Part shown: piece after piece, positions 14,640 through 20,938 of the stretch
Layout of the letters: every line of letters starts with the position of its first letter
Numbering within the stretch: the stretch's first letter is position 1
Assembly: GCA_938018005.1 (NCBI GenBank)
Contig: CALIJG010000006.1
Coordinates: forward strand, 1-20,938
Source of the DNA: an uncultured Candidatus Saccharibacteria bacterium
GTDB lineage: Bacteria > Patescibacteriota > Saccharimonadia > Saccharimonadales > Saccharimonadaceae
Reading direction: 5' to 3'
DNA length: 20,938 nucleotides
The notes under the pieces: model-generated
Database searches by the model: none
Told to the model about the DNA's origin: nothing
Seen by the model: the letters and a program-made list of their open reading frames with translations, nothing else
Position numbers and translations under genes: made by a program

Positions 14640-15107
14640 TTATGCCAAGGAGCTTAGGCACTGCACCGGCTGATTGCGAGCGATGAGCTGCGCCAGATCA
14701 ACCTCGGCAAGGAAGTGAGGTAAAATTGGGCACTGCTGCGGGCTAATAAAGCCGCACTCGGCAACCTCCGCTAAGCCGTGCGTTGTAGCGGTAAGGTCAA
14801 TCGACTGGTAGTCGTGCCAGTTGGTGATGTGGAACAAGAATTCAAGCTGCTCCCGTGGCTCGCCAGCTGCTGGCGTTGCGATAGCAAACTGCTGGACGAA
14901 GAGCAGCCGGCCAATTGCTGGCTCGACGCCTGTTTCTTCGATCATCTCTCGCCGTAGGCCGTCCATCACACTCTCGCCCAGCTCCAGCCCACCGCCCGGT
15001 GTGCACCAAAAATCTCGGCCGTCGCCAGTGCGTGCTGTTAAGCGCTGGCAAAAGAGCTCGCCCTTGTCGTTAATGATAATTCCGCGTACGTTGATGCGTC
15101 TGTGCAT
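14640..15107 (-). CDS. Nudix hydrolase
   Basis: A 155-residue phosphohydrolase acting on a nucleoside diphosphate linked to another group. The Nudix box GX5EX7REUXEEXGU is complete: Gly39, Glu45, Arg53-Glu54, Glu57-Glu58, Gly60-Val61. It follows the strand DFWCTPGGG, as expected. GGAGG lies 4 nt before the ATG. The family spans many substrates (8-oxo-dGTP, ADP-ribose, dinucleotides) and the sequence alone does not decide. It stands between the MFS gene (162 bp away, same strand) and the divergent groES. Confidence 0.9.
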   Translation of the reverse strand: MHRRINVRGIIINDKGELFCQRLTARTGDGRDFWCTPGGGLELGESVMDGLRREMIEETGVEPAIGRLLFVQQFAIATPAAGEPREQLEFLFHITNWHDYQSIDLTATTHGLAEVAECGFISPQQCPILPHFLAEVDLAQLIARNQPVQCLSSLA

Positions 15108-15207
15108 AGTGCCTCCGGTGATTGATATGACTTATGGATGATGTCCTGTATTTATTTTACGCTAAAAAACATATTGGTTGTTTGTGTAGTCTGCTGACCC
15201 ACCTCTC

Positions 15208-15236
15208 TTGATTTTCCCATTAGCACTCGCTATACT
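15208..15236 (+). promoter_or_regulatory. groESL promoter
   Basis: TTGATT (15208-15213), 17-nt spacer, TATACT (15231-15236). The -10 lies inside the spacer of the CIRCE element, so a bound repressor would block polymerase. Confidence 0.75.
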
Positions 15237-15246
15237 AGAGTGCTAG
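15220..15246. promoter_or_regulatory. CIRCE operator (HrcA binding site)
   Basis: TTAGCACTC-N9-GAGTGCTAG matches the CIRCE consensus at all but the last base and has the right 9-nt spacer. CIRCE is the site bound by the HrcA repressor, which is relieved when heat stress occupies GroEL. An hrcA gene is not in this window. Confidence 0.9.
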
Positions 15247-15307
15247 AAGCGCCTTGATTAATATGGGCGCGGTGATAAGTAGATAAGTATTAAGAAAGGG
15301 GTAACCA

Positions 15308-15574
15308 ATGAGTTCACCAATCAAGCCAATGGCGCATTTCGTCGTGGCGGTTAAGGAGAAAAAGCCAGAGAAGACTGCCAGCGGGATCTTTTTGCCCGAG
15401 TCGGCTCAGGAGAAGTCGGAAGCTGCCAAGGTGATTGCTGTTGGATCGGCAGTAGAAGATGTCGCAGTCGACGCGCGGGTGGTTTACAAGAACTACGCAG
15501 CTACCACCATTAAGCTCGACAAAGAAGAGTATTTGATTATCAAGGACGAGGATATCCTCGCGACAGTAGAATAG
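15308..15574 (+). CDS. groS: Co-chaperonin GroES
   Basis: An 88-residue lid subunit that caps the GroEL ring during folding. The family pattern is clear: KPMAHFVVAVKEKKPEKTASGIFLPESAQEKSEAAKVIAVG, then VVYKNYAATTIKLDKEEYLIIKDEDILATVE. The mobile loop SGIFLPES that contacts GroEL is intact. It is a little shorter than the E. coli protein (97 residues), mostly from shorter termini. AAAGGGG lies 6 nt before the ATG. groEL follows after 12 nt. Confidence 0.97.
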   Translation: MSSPIKPMAHFVVAVKEKKPEKTASGIFLPESAQEKSEAAKVIAVGSAVEDVAVDARVVYKNYAATTIKLDKEEYLIIKDEDILATVE

Positions 15575-15586
15575 GAGAACCAGTCT

Positions 15587-17230
15587 ATGGCAAAAAAAGT
15601 ATTTTATGATGAAGATGCGCGCCGCCGGATTTTGGGTGGGGCAGAGATTCTCTACAACGCAGTGAAGACAACGATGGGGCCAAAGGGTCGCAACGTCGTC
15701 ATTGGCAAAAGCTACGGTGGCCCAAGCGTCACGCACGATGGTGTAACGGTGGCCAAGGGTATCGACATCGAGGATGTTGATGACGAGACACTAGGCTTTA
15801 AGGTGGGGGCAGAGCTCATCAAGCAGGCCGCCAACAAAATGAACGACGTGGCTGGTGACGGCACAACCACTGTGACGGTTTTGACCTACCATATCCTTAG
15901 TGAGGCAAACAAGCTGATTGCTGCTGGTCACAACCCAATGCTGCTGCGCAAGGGTCTCGAGCGCGCTGCGGCAGAGGTAACAGCCGCTTTGAGTGAGCAG
16001 GCAGAAGACATTCGCAATGATGAAACACGCGTCGCAGAGGTGGCAACTATCTCGGCGGGTGATGACGCAATTGGCCGGCTGATTGCTGATGTGATGGAGA
16101 AGATCGGGCCCAATGGTGTGGTGACGGTTGAGGAAGGCCGCGGCCTCGAGCTAGAGAGCGAAGTGGTCGAGGGTTTTACCGTCCAGCGCGGCTTCGTCAG
16201 CCCCTACATGGCGACAGACACCAAGCGGATGGAAGCGGTGTACGACAAGCCAGCCATCGTTATTACCGACAAGAAGATTTCGTCGGCACAGGAGTTTGTC
16301 CCGCTGCTTGAGATGATCGCTCAGAGTGGTAAGAAAGATCTCGTTTTGATTGCTGACGATGTCGATGGCGAAGCGCTTGGCCTGCTTGTGCTTAACCGCC
16401 TCAAGGGTGCTTTTAATACCCTGGCTATTAAAGCGCCGAGCGATAAGGATGTCCTCTACGATATTGCTGCTCTGGTAGGCGCAAAAGTCATTACCGAAGA
16501 CACCGGTATGAGCTTTGATACGGTTGGCCCTGATGTGGTCGGTTCGGCTCGCAAGGTGATTGCTACCAAGGATTTGACAACGATCGTCGAAGGGGCCGGC
16601 GCCAAGACAGCAGTCGATGCCCGGATTGACCAGATTGCCGTTGAAATTGCCAACGCCTCGAGCGACTATACCAAGAACAATCTCGTTAAGCGCCAAGCTG
16701 CCCTGACTGGCCAAGTGGCGGTGATTAAGGTAGGTGGGGCAACTGAGACCGAGATTGAAGAGAAGAAATACCGCGTTGATGATGCAGTGGCTGCGGTTAA
16801 GGCTGCTCTGGCTGAGGGTGTTGTGCCTGGTGGCGGGGTGACACTGGTCAACCTTGCAGCGAGCTACACTCACGCTGGTGATGCCGATGCGTCGGTGACC
16901 GCTGGTGAGGATTTGCTCATTCACGCGCTGGAGCAACCATTCCGCATTCTGCTGACCAACTCTGGCCTCAATGCTGATGAGTGGCTACCACAGGTGAAGG
17001 CAGCGCAGCCTGGCTTTGGTATTAACGTCAACACACCGGGCGAGCTGATCGATCTCAAAGCAGCTGGCGTGGTTGATCCTGTTCGCGTTACCAAGGAAGC
17101 ACTCCAGAATGCGGCGTCCATCGCTGGCACCGCAATGACGATGGGTGCGCTCGTCGTCGACCTGCCTGAGAAGGAAGCGGCAAGCCCAGCTGGCATGCCT
17201 GGCATGGGCGGCGGTATGGGCATGTACTAG
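15587..17230 (+). CDS. groL: Chaperonin GroEL
   Basis: A 547-residue subunit of the double-ring ATP-driven chaperonin. Key elements are present: GPKGRNVVI (31-39), THDGVTVAKG with the catalytic-site Asp51, GDGTTT (90-95), the C-terminal equatorial region VVPGGGVTLV, and RVDDAVAAVKAAL with the aspartate that activates ATP hydrolysis. The C-terminus is a Gly/Met tail (GMPGMGGGMGMY), normal for bacterial GroEL. GGAG is 9 nt before the ATG. It is in one transcript with groES under the CIRCE operator and ends at a strong intrinsic terminator. The bacterial group I identity is beyond doubt. Confidence 0.98.
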   Translation: MAKKVFYDEDARRRILGGAEILYNAVKTTMGPKGRNVVIGKSYGGPSVTHDGVTVAKGIDIEDVDDETLGFKVGAELIKQAANKMNDVAGDGTTTVTVLTYHILSEANKLIAAGHNPMLLRKGLERAAAEVTAALSEQAEDIRNDETRVAEVATISAGDDAIGRLIADVMEKIGPNGVVTVEEGRGLELESEVVEGFTVQRGFVSPYMATDTKRMEAVYDKPAIVITDKKISSAQEFVPLLEMIAQSGKKDLVLIADDVDGEALGLLVLNRLKGAFNTLAIKAPSDKDVLYDIAALVGAKVITEDTGMSFDTVGPDVVGSARKVIATKDLTTIVEGAGAKTAVDARIDQIAVEIANASSDYTKNNLVKRQAALTGQVAVIKVGGATETEIEEKKYRVDDAVAAVKAALAEGVVPGGGVTLVNLAASYTHAGDADASVTAGEDLLIHALEQPFRILLTNSGLNADEWLPQVKAAQPGFGINVNTPGELIDLKAAGVVDPVRVTKEALQNAASIAGTAMTMGALVVDLPEKEAASPAGMPGMGGGMGMY

Positions 17231-17252
17231 GCCTCGTCCTGCCTTGTTTTGC

Positions 17253-17282
17253 AAAAACCCACCACGTCTGTGGTGGGTTTTT
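17253..17282 (+). terminator. Intrinsic terminator of groESL
   Basis: A perfect 13-bp stem (AAAAACCCACCAC / GTGGTGGGTTTTT) around a 4-nt loop, ending in a T-run, 22 nt after the groEL stop. This is the clearest terminator in the window. Confidence 0.93.
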
Positions 17283-17300
17283 AATTCGGGAAAGAATCGG

Positions 17301-17329
17301 TTGACAGATACCCCTAGGGGGTATACCAT
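17301..17329 (+). promoter_or_regulatory. Promoter of the CsoR-CopB operon
   Basis: Perfect -35 TTGACA (17301-17306). With a 17-nt spacer the -10 is TACCAT (17324-17329), ending 6 nt before the ATG; with 15 nt it is TATACC (17322-17327). The operator fills the spacer. Confidence 0.6.
17308..17324. promoter_or_regulatory. CsoR-type operator
   Basis: ATACCCC-TA-GGGGGTAT is a G/C-tract inverted repeat of the kind bound by CsoR/RcnR family repressors, placed between -35 and -10 of the gene for such a repressor. Autoregulation by metal is the direct reading. Confidence 0.75.
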
Positions 17330-17335
17330 AGGAAC

Positions 17336-17614
17336 ATGAGTAAAGATATTACCAGACGAGCATTACACCGTATCAAAATTATGAAGGGCCAGCTGGAGGG
17401 GTTAGAAAAGCGTGTGGCCGATGACGCCTACTGTATGGACATTATCATCCAGAGCCTGTCGATCCAGAAGTCGCTGGCATCACTGAACAAGCTAATGGTC
17501 AAGCAGCATCTCGAGATGCATGTGGCTGAGATGCTAGCGTCAAGCGATACGAAGCAGCGCGATAAGGCGCTCAAAGAGCTCGACCAGCTCTATGATCTGA
17601 CAAACATCCGCTAA
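17336..17614 (+). CDS. csoR: CsoR/RcnR family metal-sensing repressor
   Basis: A 92-residue all-helical repressor (DUF156/CsoR). The N-terminal helix has RRALHRIKIMKGQLEGLEKRV. Metal ligands by position are Cys33 (AYCMDII), His58 and His62 (QHLEMHV). The pattern is Cys-His-His rather than the Cys-His-Cys of Mycobacterium CsoR; a Cys-His-His set is known in the Thermus thermophilus CsoR, which senses copper. In the apo form such proteins bind DNA; Cu(I) binding releases it. The ATG is 6 nt after the -10, so it is probably leaderless. The CopB-like ATPase starts 60 nt downstream, which supports copper as the signal. Confidence 0.88.
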   Translation: MSKDITRRALHRIKIMKGQLEGLEKRVADDAYCMDIIIQSLSIQKSLASLNKLMVKQHLEMHVAEMLASSDTKQRDKALKELDQLYDLTNIR

Positions 17615-17674
17615 CAGTAAATGGGCATAAGAAATGGAAGGATAATAGTGGTGCGTTGCACCAAGGAGTTTGCT

Positions 17675-19708
17675 ATGGATACAAAACAGTCACAGCACCA
17701 TCACATGGCTCATGGTGCGCATGCTCATCATGAGCAGCATGCGACGGGGGGTTGTGCTCATCATGAGGCGCATGGACAGAGCGGCCATTGTGGGCATGAT
17801 GCGGCGCAATTTCGGCAGCGGTTTTGGCTATCGCTGCTCATAACGATTAGTGTATTGGTGTGTTCACCACTACTTCAGCAGTGGCTCGGGTATACACTAC
17901 CTGAGGTGGTGAGCCGGTATGTGCCGGCTGTAAGCGGGACGATATTGCTGTGGTATGGTGGCCGAATCTTTATCCGGGCGGGGTGGCAGGAGCTACGCCA
18001 GCGCCAGCCCGGTATGATGCTGCTGATTGCTCTGGCGATCAGTGTGGCCTATGGCTACAGCCTGCTGGTGACCAGTGGCGTGGTAGCAGGGATGGATTTT
18101 TGGTGGGAGCTCGCGTCGCTTATTACCATTATGCTTCTCGGGCACTGGCTCGAAATGGCAGCGATTAAGCGGGCAACGGATGCTGCCCATACCTTAGCCC
18201 AACTCTTGCCTGAGACAGCCGAGGTTGTGACAGAGCAATCGATTGATACAGTGCCGCTTGATCATCTGGCTGTGGGGATGACCGTGCTGGTGCGCCCGGG
18301 TGGGCGTGTGCCAGTGGATGGCCAGGTGATATCTGGTGCGTCGCAGGTCGATGAGTCGATGCTCACGGGTGAGTCGCGCCCTGTTGCTAAGCAGTCAGGG
18401 AGTCTTGTGACGGCAGGCACGATCAATGGCACTGGTGCGCTTCATGTTACGACTCAGCACATTGGTGATGATACAACGTTGTCGCATATTATGGAGCTGG
18501 TGCGCCAGGCTGAGCAGCGTCGGTCGCGAACGCAGGTGCTGGCGGATCGGGCAGCGGGCTATCTTTTCTATGCAGCGCTTGCTACTGCGCTGGTGGCGGG
18601 TGCTGGCTGGGCGCTGGCTGGTGCATCGCTGGGTGAAGTATTGCAGCGAGTGGTGACAGTGCTGGTTGTGGCGTGCCCGCACGCCTTGGGCTTAGCAGTG
18701 CCGCTGGTTGTATCGATCTCGACCGGGCTTGCGGCCCAGCGCGGTATTGTGGTGCGTGATCGCCGCGCTTTTGAAGCTGCGCGGCACGTCGATGTAGTGT
18801 TATTTGACAAAACGGGTACACTGACGACTGGCCACCTGGCAGTAGTTGCAGTCCATGGTGGCGACGAGGCGGCTATTCTGGGATTAGCGGCAGCGGCTGA
18901 GCATGAGGCAGAGCACCCGATTGCAGCAGCGATTCGTCACGCGGCAGCTGATCGCCGTGTCGCTATGCCTGCTGTGCGTGACCTCCAGACGGTGCCAGGT
19001 TATGGTGTGCAGGCTGTAGTTGATGGCGTGCCAACGTTAGTTGGCAATGCAGCCTTTATGCAGCAGCATCAGATTGATCGAGACGAGATAACGACGGATC
19101 ATACAGTGGTTTACGTTGCCCAGGCTGGGCGCGTCTGTGGTGCGATTGAGCTTGGTGATGCGCCGCGCCCTGGTGCGGCAGCGGCAGTCGCAGCGCTCCA
19201 ACGCCGCGGTATAACGGTTGCTATGGTAACAGGAGATGGTGCGAGGCCAGCCGATGCAATTGCTCACCTCGTTGGTATCACTGAGGTCCACGCTGAGGTA
19301 ACGCCGGCTGAGAAGGCGGCGATTGTCATGGCGTACCAGCAGCAGGGGAAGCGGGTGTGCTTTGTCGGTGATGGCGTGAATGATGCACCAGCGCTTGCCC
19401 AGGCCGAGAGTGGTGTCGCGCTTGGGACAGGGACTGATGTTGCCGCAGCGTCTGCTGGGATTATGCTGGTTGGTGATGATCCGCAGGCAATTGTCCGAGT
19501 GATCACGCTGGCCCAGGCGACGTATCGCAAAATGGTGCAGAATCTCTGTTGGGGAGCGGGCTACAATGTGCTGATGCTTCCCCTCGCAGCTGGAGTGCTT
19601 GCGCCAGTCGGGGTGGTTATTTCGCCCGCGATCGGTGCGGTGGTGATGTCGCTTTCGACAATCATTGTCGCAGCAAATGCACAGTTTCTGCGCCGTGCGG
19701 TAGTGTAA
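17675..19708 (+). CDS. copB: Copper-exporting P1B-type ATPase (CopB-like, CPH motif)
   Basis: A 677-residue ATP-driven metal exporter. The N-terminus is not an HMA domain but a His-rich tail: 13 His and two Cys in the first 41 residues. Core motifs in order: TGE (231-233), the membrane metal motif CPH (334-336), the phosphorylation site DKTGT with Asp378, HP in EHPIA (414-415) and the hinge GDGVNDAP. CPH with a His-rich N-terminus is the P1B-3 (CopB) class, which includes exporters reported to handle copper, and in some cases silver. The start at 17675 was chosen over an in-frame ATG at 17621 because AAGGAG lies 6 nt before it. It is in one operon with the CsoR-like repressor, consistent with copper-induced expression. 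Confidence 0.93.
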   Translation: MDTKQSQHHHMAHGAHAHHEQHATGGCAHHEAHGQSGHCGHDAAQFRQRFWLSLLITISVLVCSPLLQQWLGYTLPEVVSRYVPAVSGTILLWYGGRIFIRAGWQELRQRQPGMMLLIALAISVAYGYSLLVTSGVVAGMDFWWELASLITIMLLGHWLEMAAIKRATDAAHTLAQLLPETAEVVTEQSIDTVPLDHLAVGMTVLVRPGGRVPVDGQVISGASQVDESMLTGESRPVAKQSGSLVTAGTINGTGALHVTTQHIGDDTTLSHIMELVRQAEQRRSRTQVLADRAAGYLFYAALATALVAGAGWALAGASLGEVLQRVVTVLVVACPHALGLAVPLVVSISTGLAAQRGIVVRDRRAFEAARHVDVVLFDKTGTLTTGHLAVVAVHGGDEAAILGLAAAAEHEAEHPIAAAIRHAAADRRVAMPAVRDLQTVPGYGVQAVVDGVPTLVGNAAFMQQHQIDRDEITTDHTVVYVAQAGRVCGAIELGDAPRPGAAAAVAALQRRGITVAMVTGDGARPADAIAHLVGITEVHAEVTPAEKAAIVMAYQQQGKRVCFVGDGVNDAPALAQAESGVALGTGTDVAAASAGIMLVGDDPQAIVRVITLAQATYRKMVQNLCWGAGYNVLMLPLAAGVLAPVGVVISPAIGAVVMSLSTIIVAANAQFLRRAVV

Positions 19709-19724
19709 GGTGCGAGCTCCGTTA

Positions 19725-19754
19725 TTGACAGGTCTTGGTTGTTTATGCCATACT
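19725..19754 (+). promoter_or_regulatory. Promoter of the VanZ-RDD gene
   Basis: Perfect -35 TTGACA (19725-19730), 18-nt spacer, CATACT (19749-19754) preceded by TGC. The ATG at 19765 lies 10 nt later, so the transcript is nearly leaderless. Confidence 0.6.
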
Positions 19755-19764
19755 GGCGCGCAGT

Positions 19765-20805
19765 ATGCTTTCATTCTTAGGGAATTTTACCGCGTCGTTT
19801 CGGGTGGCGCTTGTGATGTGGCCATTTGCTGCACTTGTGTTGACGTTGCCACTGTTATTGGTACATTATATTCGCTTTCGCCGGGTGGCATTTGGTCGGG
19901 TAGTTATGACATATCTGGTGGTGCTCTATGGCTTGGCGCTGGCTGCCTTTACGCTTTACCCGATGCCAGATAATGCAGCGCGCTTTTGTGGGAGCCACCA
20001 TATCCAGCCCCAGCTCACACCACTGGCGTCGATTTTTGATATCTCACACGAGGGTGTGCGGGCGTTGCTACAGGTGGTGCTTAATATTATTTTCTTTGTG
20101 CCACTGGGGGCGTTTTTGCGGGCGATGTATCGGGTGCGCTGGTGGACGGTGGTGATGATTGGCCTTATGACGTCGGTAGTGATTGAACTGACGCAGCTCA
20201 CGGGAGTGTTTGGCGTGTATCCGTGTAGCTATCGGTTGTTTGATGTTGACGACTTACTGCTTAATACGAGCGGGGCACTGCTGGGCTTTTGGTCGGGTTG
20301 GTTGCTGCCAAATCTTCGTGATACTGAGCGTGGGGCAACGACGATTCTTCGGCCAGGCCTCGTGCGGCGTATTGTTGCCTTTGTTGTTGATATGACTGGA
20401 GTGGCGATTGGCTCAACGATTGTGATGGTAGCATTCACACTCTTCAATGTATTGCATTCACGGCAGTGGACTGAACAGATGCAGATGCTGACGCAGATCG
20501 TTCCGTATGGCTTTATTGCGCTCGTGCATGCCATCCTCCCATTGGTGGCGCAGGGGCGGACGCTTGGTGGCTGGCTAACGGGTATTTCGCTCGATGATCG
20601 GCCGCGGGGGTGGTTCCACCGCGTGGTGTACTATGCGGTGCGGCTGCTCTATATTGCGACTCTATGTATGATCCATCTGCCATTTGTGCCATTGATTATG
20701 CTGATTGTCACGATCGTGCTATGGCATCGGTATAAGCAGCTGCCCTATGTAGTGCTTGATCGGTACTGGCCAACTCGTCACACGCCAACCACTGATGACA
20801 AGTAA
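19765..20805 (+). CDS. VanZ-RDD fusion membrane protein
   Basis: A 346-residue polytopic membrane protein of two domains. Residues about 15-185 form a VanZ-like domain: LTPLASIFD (85-92), LNIIFFVPLG (106-115), ELTQ (141-144) and RLFDVDDLLLNTSGALLGF (157-175). Residues about 200-335 form an RDD domain, with RRIVAFVVDM opening its first helix. VanZ is known for low-level teicoplanin resistance, but most relatives have no assigned role; RDD proteins are often ion/proton or structural membrane proteins. The start at 19765 was preferred to the open frame upstream because the -10 lies just before it. It is not part of the copper operon as it has its own promoter. Confidence 0.85.
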   Translation: MLSFLGNFTASFRVALVMWPFAALVLTLPLLLVHYIRFRRVAFGRVVMTYLVVLYGLALAAFTLYPMPDNAARFCGSHHIQPQLTPLASIFDISHEGVRALLQVVLNIIFFVPLGAFLRAMYRVRWWTVVMIGLMTSVVIELTQLTGVFGVYPCSYRLFDVDDLLLNTSGALLGFWSGWLLPNLRDTERGATTILRPGLVRRIVAFVVDMTGVAIGSTIVMVAFTLFNVLHSRQWTEQMQMLTQIVPYGFIALVHAILPLVAQGRTLGGWLTGISLDDRPRGWFHRVVYYAVRLLYIATLCMIHLPFVPLIMLIVTIVLWHRYKQLPYVVLDRYWPTRHTPTTDDK

Positions 20806-20885
20806 TCTATACCACCTCACACTTTACCTATTCTGGCAAACGGTATAGACTAGAAAGAGACAGGTAGCAAAAGCAAGGAGGCAAT

Positions 20886-20938
20886 ATGCGGACGGCAATG
20901 GTGAAAAGTGTGCTCAGTGTCATGATGATAGCAGTCGG
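20886..20938 (+). CDS. Start of an exported protein, cut by the window edge
   Basis: AAGGAGG lies 4 nt before the ATG at 20886. The 17 visible codons (MRTAMVKSVLSVMMIAV) look like the start of a signal peptide or anchor. TATAGA at 20844-20849 may be its -10 box. Too short to name. Confidence 0.6.
   Translation, partial: MRTAMVKSVLSVMMIAV

Noticed and set aside
16151..16936. 261-codon minus-strand frame inside groEL
   Set aside because: Antisense shadow of a certain gene; no initiation signals and no recognisable protein.
17621..17674. 18-codon N-terminal extension of the copper ATPase
   Set aside because: No ribosome site before it, while AAGGAG is ideally placed before the ATG at 17675.
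19037..19774. 245-codon minus-strand frame opposite copB
   Set aside because: Antisense shadow of the ATPase; composition is a Cys/His/Arg-rich artefact of reversed codons.
1..20938. CRISPR array, IS element, rRNA or tRNA
   Set aside because: No regularly spaced repeats, transposase motifs, terminal inverted repeats or cloverleaf pattern were found by eye.
1..20938. TGA recoded as glycine or another amino acid, as in some CPR groups
   Set aside because: Conserved genes run full length without in-frame TGA, and TGA ends the yeaO and 539-residue frames.

Overview
The window reads as a bacterial chromosome of moderate GC content, densely packed with short operons and using the standard code (TGA is a real stop, for example at the end of the frames at 7430-9049 and 12371-12724). 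Small proteins, many single-pass membrane-anchored surface or redox enzymes, a VanZ-RDD fusion, an ER-type signal peptidase and a GroEL with a Gly/Met tail suggest a Patescibacteria/CPR genome, most likely Saccharibacteria (TM7). This assignment is inference from protein style; no rRNA or tRNA gene is present to settle it.

Layout. Positions 1-2920 (minus strand) hold a truncated membrane-anchored protein, then a signal peptidase I fused to a C-terminal LamG-like domain, directly downstream of a TasA/camelysin-like secreted protein that is its probable substrate. Positions 2921-3405 are non-coding and contain an 8-bp inverted repeat over an extended -10 element. At 3406-4998 (plus) are a TetR-type regulator and a CorA-type metal channel. 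Positions 5002-7340 (minus) hold a membrane-anchored DsbA-like oxidase overlapping a polytopic membrane protein with a CVPC motif, a membrane-anchored CHAP amidase and an 82-residue membrane protein. Divergent from the last is an unrecognised 539-residue soluble protein (7430-9049). At 9254-12118 (plus) are an ABC exporter pair, a membrane-anchored thioredoxin-like protein (CPWC) and a small zinc-ribbon protein, followed by a tiny reading frame broken by an amber codon. Positions 12371-15107 (minus) hold a DUF488/YeaO protein, a 14-TM DHA2-type MFS exporter and a Nudix hydrolase. At 15308-17230 is groES-groEL under a CIRCE operator, closed by a strong terminator. Then come a CsoR-like repressor with its operator and a CPH-type (CopB-like) P-type ATPase (17336-19708), a VanZ-RDD membrane protein (19765-20805) and the start of a further exported protein.

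How the genes work together. Three extracytoplasmic themes recur: secretion of surface protein (TasA-like plus signal peptidase), disulfide chemistry (DsbA plus CVPC protein, and the CPWC protein behind the ABC exporter) and cell-wall remodelling (CHAP). Stress and metal homeostasis form the right half: HrcA/CIRCE-type chaperonin control and CsoR-controlled copper export.

The most striking non-gene signal is promoter architecture. Many first genes start 6-10 nt after a clear -10 box with no Shine-Dalgarno sequence, so they are probably leaderless, whereas genes inside operons carry strong Shine-Dalgarno sequences.
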